Below are positions 16,389 to 21,310 of a DNA stretch of 21,310 nt, piece after piece. Every line of letters begins with the position of its first letter. Position 1 is the stretch's first letter. The notes below the pieces were generated by a model. It worked only from the letters and a program-made list of their open reading frames with translations, was not told where the DNA came from and did no database searches. The stretch lies in NCBI GenBank assembly GCA_965651365.1, contig CBFGSA010000041.1, forward strand, positions 1 to 21,310. The letters run 5' to 3'. Made by a program: the position numbers and the translations under genes. This stretch comes from DASSBG01 sp965651365. Its GTDB lineage: Bacteria; Pseudomonadota; Gammaproteobacteria; Xanthomonadales; Rhodanobacteraceae.

Positions 16389-17525
16389 TCAGAATAGTGG
16401 TGGCGGATCGAAGCCGTCGGCAAAGATGCGCTCTTCTTCGTAGGCGCCGATATCGACCTGGCCGACGGTGCGCTCGGCACCTTCGAGATCGCTGTCGGAG
16501 AGATGCCACGGGGCGAATGGCGACGGGCTGAAGCCGGCATCGACCAGTGGCGAGTTGCGTGCCGGGGTGTAGTCGAACAGCGGGCCGTGCTGGTACTGGG
16601 GATCGACGTTGATATTGCCCTCGGACTGGGTGGGCAGCGAGCCGCCGCGCGACTGGTAGTTGTTGTGCAGCAGGCCGTAGCCTGACCCATCGGCGGTGGC
16701 ATAGATGTCGTCGTTGTCGTTATCCCGGAAGTTGTTGTTGGCCACCAGCAGATAGGCATTGCCAGTGGCCAGGTAGACGGCGCCGAAGCCGAGAAAGTCA
16801 CTGCTGTTGGCCAGGACCGTGTTGTTGGTGAAGTAGATGCCGGCGGCGTTGTCCAGCACCAGCTCGGCTGCGCCACTGCCCTGCGTGCCATGGTTGAGCA
16901 GGAACAGGTTGTTGGCGACCTTCAGGTGTGCAGTGCTGGCGGTCTGATTGCCGCTGGCGTTGAGGCCACCGGCAAACAGGGCGTTGTTGGCGATGAAGGC
17001 GTTGCTTTCCACGATCCAGTCGGCCTGATATCCGGCATCGCCGGCAAACAGCGACAGACCGCCGCCGGCTTCGTCGCCGGCATTGCCGCCGGTAAAGGTG
17101 AGAAAGCGCACCGTGACATTGCTTTGCGCGCGCATGATCAGGCTCATCACGGGGCCGGTGCCGCTGCCGTTGAGCACGGTCTGGAACGGCGTGTTGTGGT
17201 GCCCCAGGCAAGCAAAATTGAACAGGTCGTACCAGCCACCGGAAATTTCCAGATCGTGGTAGTCGTCGCCTGGCTATGCGAAGGTCGCATAGTGAAAGCC
17301 GCCGGAAGGCGCGTTGTAGCTGTCCTCGGCGACCTTGATGACATCGTCCTGATTGTTGTTCTCGGCGCTGCTCAGCGCGCTTTGGAATTGCGCCGAGCTG
17401 TGCACGCAGAACGTGGCGGCATGCAGCGCCGCCGCGAACAGCCCGGTCAGGGCCAGGCCCAGCGCCGCAATCGCCGTCGGCCCGCGCCCATGGCACCGGG
17501 GTGTCGGTCGCAGCAAGGTTTCCAT
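16389..17525 (-). pseudogene. Secreted beta-helix protein, paralogue 3, internal amber codon
   Basis: Close relative of paralogue 2. Signal peptide METLLRPTPRCHGRGPTAIA..., cleavage near ALHA, then ATFCV and 'ENNNQDDVIKVAEDSYNAPSGGFHY'. Codon 84 is TAG (17276-17274); beyond it the same frame continues with 'PGDDYHDLEISGGWYDLFNFACLG' and full family sequence to 'IGAYEEERIFADGFDP'. Paralogue 2 has Tyr before Pro at the equivalent place, so one base change from TAC or TAT would explain the stop. Frame and length are otherwise intact (378 sense codons plus stop), which points to a recent nonsense mutation, readthrough or a sequencing error. It lies 57 bases after the RNA methyltransferase gene on the same strand. 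Confidence 0.78.
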
Positions 17526-17533
17526 GCAAGGTG

Positions 17534-17562
17534 AAATGTCGCCCCGCGGCAAACCGAACACC
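17534..17562 (-). promoter_or_regulatory. Shared two-block upstream motif, copy 3
   Basis: Minus strand: GGTGT (17562-17558), 19 bases beginning TCGGTTTG, then CATTT (17538-17534), eight bases before the ATG at 17525. Distances to the start codon match copy 1 exactly. It sits in the 57-base gap behind the RNA methyltransferase gene, so paralogue 3 probably has its own promoter. Confidence 0.55.
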
Positions 17563-17582
17563 CGGGCCGGCGCGGGGCGGCT

Positions 17583-18203
17583 TCAGCGCTGTGTGCGCGG
17601 TTGCGGTTCCGGCACGGATGTGCCGTGCCGGGAAACGTATGCGTACAGCGCCAGGCTGGCTGCCACGGCCACATTGAGGCTTTCCACCTGGCCCCATTGC
17701 GGAATGCGCAGCAGGCGCATGTGCTGATCTGAGCGCACTTCTCCGCTGAGGCCGCGGGCCTCGTGCCCCAGCACGAATGCGCAGCGCCGCGGCAACTGGA
17801 CTTCAGCCAGTGACTCACGGCCCTGCGGATCGAGTGCAAACAGCGCGAAGTCGTCGTCCGCCAGAGCCGACCGGCAAGCGGCGAAGCTCTCGTGAAATCG
17901 CGCCGGCACGTGTCGGAAGGCACCCTTGGCCGGCGCCGGATCGAATGGGCCAATATCGATCAGGTGTACGCTGTGCGCGCCAAAGGCTTCGGCACTGCGG
18001 AAGATCTTGGGCACGTTGAAGTCGGCGCGCAGGTGATCGAGCACCAGTGCCACCGAATGCGGTCCCGGTTGGGCCAGCAGATTCTGGCGCCGCTGCTTTT
18101 CAAATCGCCACAGCGCATTGGCGTCGCCGGAGCGGCCCTTGGCCATCACGGTGCCGGGGGCAATGACGCGGTCGGGATCGGCAGGAGCGCGAGGTTTGGG
18201 CAT
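17583..18203 (-). CDS. SpoU/TrmH-family RNA 2'-O-methyltransferase
   Basis: SPOUT-fold methyltransferase of 206 residues that would transfer a methyl group from S-adenosylmethionine to a ribose 2'-OH in tRNA or rRNA. The three SpoU motifs are visible in order: 'NVPKIFRSAEAFGA' (motif 1, with the catalytic-type Arg), 'AFVLGHEARGLS' (motif 2) and 'LRIPQWGQVESLNVAVAASLALY' (motif 3, knot region). The length suits a minimal TrmH-like protein with a short basic N-terminal extension. In motif 3 the usual 'IPM.G...SLNVS' has Gln-Trp and Ala, a mild variant. The target RNA cannot be assigned. It starts at ATG 18203, divergent from the secreted protein at 18476; the 272-base gap holds no gene that I can support. 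Confidence 0.85.
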   Translation of the reverse strand: MPKPRAPADPDRVIAPGTVMAKGRSGDANALWRFEKQRRQNLLAQPGPHSVALVLDHLRADFNVPKIFRSAEAFGAHSVHLIDIGPFDPAPAKGAFRHVPARFHESFAACRSALADDDFALFALDPQGRESLAEVQLPRRCAFVLGHEARGLSGEVRSDQHMRLLRIPQWGQVESLNVAVAASLALYAYVSRHGTSVPEPQPRTQR

Positions 18204-18475
18204 GTCGGATGACGAGCGCCGTGGCGATGCAGCAGGCAGTGTAGCGCAGCGCTCCGGTGCTATTCATGGAGTGTGCCGGCTGCGAGTCCGCATGGTGCGT
18301 ACCGTGGTGTCTCGCCAGTCTTGCGCCGGATGCGGATGAACAATCCGGAGGCAGGGACTTCCGGTTCAAGCGTGGTTCAACTGCCTGAACGAGCCGGGAT
18401 TCCGTTCGTGCTTTGTTCATGGAGCCAACGCGAAGCTGGCCCCGAATTCAAACGCGAAGCCAAGGAGTTCCGCTC

Positions 18476-18940
18476 ATGAAAAACCTGCTTTCTGGTGCCA
18501 TCCTTTCCGGTCTGATGGTGGCGGGCAGTCTGGCTGCAGCCACGTCGGTGCAGGCCGCCGAAGCCACGCTGGACTGCAAGCTGAATTTTGATCTCACCGG
18601 TTGGTCGCTGATCTACAAGCATGCCGATGGCAAGGGCACGGTGCATTGTGCCAACGGCCAGACGATGCCGGTCAAGATTACCGTCAAGGGCGGTGGCCTC
18701 ACTGCCGGCAAGTGGCACATCGACGACGGCACGGGCACGTTCACCGACGTGCACAAGATCGATGACGTGCTCGGCCGATACATTCAGGGCGAAGCCCACG
18801 CCGGCATGGTGAAATCGGCCTCGGCCCAGGTGCTGAGCAAGGGTACCGTATCGCTGGCGATTGCCGGCACCGGGGAAGGGGTCAACCTGGGCGTGGATGT
18901 CAGCGCGTTTACCATCTCCAATCCCGACAGCGGCAAGTAA
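18476..18940 (+). CDS. Small secreted protein, function unknown
   Basis: Protein of 154 residues with a clear Sec signal peptide (MKNLLSGAILSGLMVAGSLA..., cleavage near VQA-AEA, about residue 27). The mature part is about 127 residues, Gly-rich and beta-rich, with two Cys (C34, C58) that could form a disulfide. Its recognisable segments are 'GTVHCANGQTMPVKITVKGGGLTAGK', 'GRYIQGEAHAG' and 'GTVSLAIAGTGEGVNLGVDVSAFTI'. I do not recognise a named family. The start is secure: AAGGAG (18462-18467) is eight bases upstream, and the frame open further upstream has no signal sequence. It is transcribed alone: divergent gene upstream, strong terminator downstream. Confidence 0.8.
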   Translation: MKNLLSGAILSGLMVAGSLAAATSVQAAEATLDCKLNFDLTGWSLIYKHADGKGTVHCANGQTMPVKITVKGGGLTAGKWHIDDGTGTFTDVHKIDDVLGRYIQGEAHAGMVKSASAQVLSKGTVSLAIAGTGEGVNLGVDVSAFTISNPDSGK

Positions 18941-18976
18941 TCTGCACGATTCTGCGATCTTTCCTCGGATTGCACT

Positions 18977-19009
18977 GCCCCGCAGCCCCCGGTTGCGGGG
19001 CTTCTTTTG
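18977..19009 (+). terminator. Rho-independent terminator
   Basis: GCCCCGCA (18977-18984) pairs perfectly with TGCGGGGC (18994-19001) around a nine-base loop and is followed by the T-rich run TTCTTTTG. It lies 36 bases after the stop of the small secreted protein. Confidence 0.9.
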
Positions 19010-19035
19010 TGGCATGTTCACCGCGCAATGATAAG
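19007..19035 (+). promoter_or_regulatory. Candidate sigma-70 promoter for mscS
   Basis: TTGTGG (19007-19012) and GATAAG (19030-19035) are separated by 17 bases and lie 35 bases before the mscS start. Match to consensus is modest, three and four of six, so this is tentative; the location just after a terminator supports it. Confidence 0.3.
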
Positions 19036-19070
19036 CTGACAGGCCACACAAGGCAGGAATCGAACACGCC

Positions 19071-19916
19071 ATGCAACCACTGATTGACCAGTTGACGAGC
19101 AAGATCACCAGCAAGGAATTTGTCGAAATGGCCCTGGTGGCCGGCCTCAAGATCGTCGGCGCGCTGGTCTTGCTGGTGGTCGGTATCTGGTTGTGCGCGC
19201 GCATCGCCAACCTGTTTCGGCGCTCCCTGACGCGGGCCGAGGTCGACGTGACCCTGGTCGGTTTCCTGCGCAATCTGACCTACGGCATTCTGGTCGTGCT
19301 GTTGCTGGTCGCCGTGCTGCAAGTCGTGGGCGTGCCCAGCGCCTCGCTGGTTGCTGCAGTCGGTGCCGCCGGTCTGGCCATCGGCCTGTCGCTGCAGGGC
19401 TCGCTATCGAACCTGGCCTGGGGCGTGCTGCTGATCGTGTTTCGGCCGTTCAAGGCCGGCGATCTGGTCAATGTCGGCGGCCAGACCGGCAAGGTCGACT
19501 CGATCAGCCTGATGTACACCACCCTGATTACCCTGGACAACCAGGTGGCCGTAATGCCCAACAGCAAGGTCGGCAGCGATGCCATCATCAACATCAATGC
19601 GATGGACACGCGGCGAGCCGAGATCAAGCTGCGGGTGCCTTACAACGCCGATCTGGACCAGGTGATCGAGGAAATCCGTCGCACCTGCGAAGCCGACGAG
19701 CGCGTGCTGGCTGATCCGGCACCCGCCGTGTTCATCGTTGGGCTGGGCGAAGGCAACGTCGAGGTCTCGGCACGGGCCTGGGCCGCGACACCCGACTACT
19801 GGGCGGTGCTCACCGACCTGACCCGGGTCACCAAGAAGGCGCTGCAGGACGCCGGCATCCGCCTTGCACCGCCGCAGCGCGAGATCGTCATGCGCCAGGG
19901 CGACAGCGACGACTGA
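19071..19916 (+). CDS. mscS: Small-conductance mechanosensitive channel MscS
   Basis: Inner-membrane channel of 281 residues, close to the 286 of E. coli MscS, opening under membrane tension to release solutes during osmotic downshock. Three membrane helices are seen at about 22-47, 63-85 and 90-115. The third is the Gly/Ala-packed pore helix 'AAVGAAGLAIGLSLQGSLSNLAWGV', followed by the hallmark 'RPFKAGDLVNVGG' and 'NSKVGSDAIININ' of the beta domain, then the alpha/beta cage domain. The ATG at 19071 is the only start that fits the N-terminus; the ribosome-binding site (AGGA, about 12 bases upstream) is weak. It lies 24 bases before the exchanger gene, so the two probably form an osmotic/ion operon. 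Confidence 0.92.
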   Translation: MQPLIDQLTSKITSKEFVEMALVAGLKIVGALVLLVVGIWLCARIANLFRRSLTRAEVDVTLVGFLRNLTYGILVVLLLVAVLQVVGVPSASLVAAVGAAGLAIGLSLQGSLSNLAWGVLLIVFRPFKAGDLVNVGGQTGKVDSISLMYTTLITLDNQVAVMPNSKVGSDAIININAMDTRRAEIKLRVPYNADLDQVIEEIRRTCEADERVLADPAPAVFIVGLGEGNVEVSARAWAATPDYWAVLTDLTRVTKKALQDAGIRLAPPQREIVMRQGDSDD

Positions 19917-19940
19917 CGGGCAAACGCACGGGGAGAAGGC

Positions 19941-21113
19941 ATGTCGGGAGGCGGTGGCGCAGGCAACAAGCTGTGGGCAGGCACGCTGGTTGCGGGCCTG
20001 GTTCTGATTGGTGCAGCCTGGCTGCTGGGCGCCATGCACACACAGCAGCCCTGGCTGCACGCCATCGCACTCGGACTCGGTGGCCTGCTGGTGGTATTCG
20101 CCGCCTGTGAACTGCTGATCAGGGCCGTGGATGGCCTGGGCCGGCGCCTGCGCATGAACCGCTTCGTGGCCGGGACCCTGGCGGGCCTGGCCAGCAATGT
20201 GCCCGAGGTGGTCATGCTGGCCTTCGTGCTGCTGGCCACGCCACGGGTCGGATTCCTGGTCACCGTGTTCACCGTGCATGTCAGCGCCGCCGCATTTGGC
20301 ATCTACAGTGCCCTGCTGCCCCGCGACAGGGGCGGCTCTGCCGCCTTGCCCAGGCCGCTGGTCATGCTCAGTACGGACCTGTACGCCTGTGCTGGCGGTG
20401 CGTTCTTTGCCACGGGTGCCATCATGCTGCTGATGCACGCGTTTGACGCCGGCACCCATCAGGGTGATGCGCTGGGCGCCGCCGACCTGTACGTGCTGGG
20501 GGCGGCACTGCTGCTGGTCCAGATTGTTGCCACCCTGCGCCTGCTGAAACGCTTCAGCGGATCAGACGAAGCACCGCAAGGTGAGGAAGCGGTGCCGTCG
20601 GGGCCAGCGCCGACCCTGCTGGCCATCAGCATTTTTGCATTGGCCGGCATTGTTGCCAGCATCATCGGCGGCCATGCCGTGGGCGGTTTTGCCGATGTAC
20701 TGGTCGGGGCACTGGACAGGGCCGGCTACCCGAAGATGCTGGGCGCGCTGATCCTCAGTGTGTTCGCTTCCATGGGCGCGTTCGTGATGATGGCCTCGGC
20801 ACACCGCAAGGGCATGCACGACGTCGCCCTGGCCAATGCGTCCAGCCAGGTCACCCAGGTGCCCTTCCTGATCATGCCGGCAGCTCTGGTCATGCTGGCT
20901 GCGTTTGCGCAGACCGGCATCATCAACCGTACGGCCAGCGGCGGCGTGTTGCCGATCGACCTGGATACGGTCAGCGTGCTGTTCCTCGGCTTTCCCTCGA
21001 TGCTGATTCTGTGGAAAGCCGTGCAGGATGATGGCAGCGTCAACTGGCTGGAAACCGTCACCATGATCGTGATCTTCGGCCTCGCCATCTACTTCCTCGC
21101 AGTACATGGGTGA
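19941..21113 (+). CDS. CaCA-superfamily-like cation exchanger
   Basis: Integral membrane protein of 390 residues with about ten to eleven hydrophobic helices and a short charged loop near 210-230 (SGSDEAPQGEEA) splitting it into two halves. The first half has 'GTLAGLASNVPEVVML' and the second 'DVALANASSQVTQVPFLI', positioned like the alpha-1 and alpha-2 repeats of Na+/Ca2+ exchangers. The alpha-1 Pro-Glu is kept, while alpha-2 lacks the typical GSN or acidic residue. Exchange of Ca2+ or another cation for Na+ or H+ is plausible but not certain. The start ATG 19941 has a good ribosome-binding site (GGGAGAAGG just upstream). Follows mscS by 24 bases. The stop is immediately followed by a perfect 17-bp hairpin. 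Confidence 0.65.
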   Translation: MSGGGGAGNKLWAGTLVAGLVLIGAAWLLGAMHTQQPWLHAIALGLGGLLVVFAACELLIRAVDGLGRRLRMNRFVAGTLAGLASNVPEVVMLAFVLLATPRVGFLVTVFTVHVSAAAFGIYSALLPRDRGGSAALPRPLVMLSTDLYACAGGAFFATGAIMLLMHAFDAGTHQGDALGAADLYVLGAALLLVQIVATLRLLKRFSGSDEAPQGEEAVPSGPAPTLLAISIFALAGIVASIIGGHAVGGFADVLVGALDRAGYPKMLGALILSVFASMGAFVMMASAHRKGMHDVALANASSQVTQVPFLIMPAALVMLAAFAQTGIINRTASGGVLPIDLDTVSVLFLGFPSMLILWKAVQDDGSVNWLETVTMIVIFGLAIYFLAVHG

Positions 21114-21174
21114 GCCATATTCCGAATGCCGGGGGCATTCGGAATATGGCGAACGACCAGCCATGGATGGCTGG
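21114..21174. repeat. Two perfect hairpins abutting the exchanger stop
   Basis: Bases 21114-21130 pair perfectly with 21134-21150 around GGG, beginning at the base after the stop codon. A second perfect 8-bp stem, 21157-21164 with 21167-21174 around GG, follows after CGAACGACC. No T-run follows, so a classical terminator is unlikely, though it could protect the mRNA 3' end. The order and loop match the element at 54-142. In the second stem an A-T pair here is C-G there, a compensatory change. Confidence 0.85.
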
Positions 21175-21235
21175 GCCGGCGATACCCACAGGGAAGGTTA
21201 CTTGCCTCGAACGGCGCTGGAACCGAACTGTCAAT

Positions 21236-21310
21236 GGCATTCGAAATGAGGCGAACGACCAGCCATGGGCGAGACGGATAAAGCCGAGGTACCGCCTCGG
21301 CCCGTCGAGC
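21236..21310. repeat. Second, partial repeat copy and a closing hairpin at the window end
   Basis: Bases 21236-21268 match 21134-21166 at 30 of 33 positions, 102 bases apart, so the right half of the first hairpin and the following lead-in are duplicated. Then GGGCGAGACG (21267-21276), a bulged stem (GACGG..GCCGAGG with CCTCGGC..CCGTC) and CGTCGAGC (21303-21310) repeat the layout of 54-106 with a different stem sequence. The element continues out of the window. Bases 21175-21235 hold nothing I can name. Confidence 0.7.

Noticed and set aside
15022..16443. Open frame of 473 codons on the plus strand
   Set aside because: It is antisense to beta-helix paralogue 2, spans an intergenic gap and has no family-like sequence; the minus-strand protein has a signal peptide and conserved paralogues.
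21114..21150. Rho-independent terminator after the exchanger gene
   Set aside because: The stem is perfect but no T-run follows, and the sequence is partly duplicated elsewhere as a repeat.

Overview
The window is GC-rich, densely coded bacterial DNA with Gram-negative features: an outer-membrane-type beta-barrel protein, a lipobox lipoprotein and Sec signal peptides. Codon usage, heptameric CGGGAYY intergenic repeats and secreted beta-helix proteins ending in an 'IFRDGFEP'-like tail suggest a gammaproteobacterium of the Xanthomonadales/Lysobacterales type. That placement is inference; no rRNA or other phylogenetic marker is present.

Layout. 1-189: an exact 55-bp copy of part of soeA, then a structured intergenic repeat. 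190-6668: a four-gene operon for a cytoplasmic-facing molybdenum sulfite:quinone dehydrogenase (SoeABC type), with an SLC13-type transporter gene between the soeA-like and soeB-like genes and ATGA stop/start overlaps at both of its ends. The soeB-like gene carries an in-frame palindromic heptamer-repeat insertion. 6719-7531: a DUF481 outer-membrane protein. 7532-7881: non-coding, filled with tandem and inverted repeats. 7882-10096 (minus): a CtlX/DDAH-type guanidino-group hydrolase and an MFS transporter. 10142-10249: an inverted-repeat element. 10292-11011: a lipoprotein of unknown function. 11085-14214: an ECF-like sigma factor and, one base later, a transmembrane Ser/Thr kinase with a helical-repeat C-terminal half; its open frame runs about 310 bp antisense into the next gene. 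13905-17525 (minus): three tandem paralogous secreted beta-helix proteins, of which only the middle one is intact (one has a frameshift, one an in-frame amber codon). All three have the same two-block upstream motif with identical spacing. 17583-18203 (minus): a SpoU-family RNA methyltransferase. 18476-18940: a small secreted protein of unknown function followed by a rho-independent terminator. 19071-21113: an MscS channel and a CaCA-like exchanger. 21114-21310: structured repeats related to those at the start of the window.

Working together. The sulfite dehydrogenase and its embedded transporter look like one co-translated unit: sulfite is oxidised at the cytoplasmic face, electrons go to quinone, and the transporter plausibly moves the oxyanion substrate or product. 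The sigma/kinase pair looks like a membrane-signalling module. The adjacent beta-helix family with its shared upstream motif is a candidate regulon for it, but that link is speculation. The best leads for something new are the in-frame palindromic insertion in soeB, the decaying beta-helix array with its conserved upstream motif, and the repeat elements at both window ends with compensatory stem changes.
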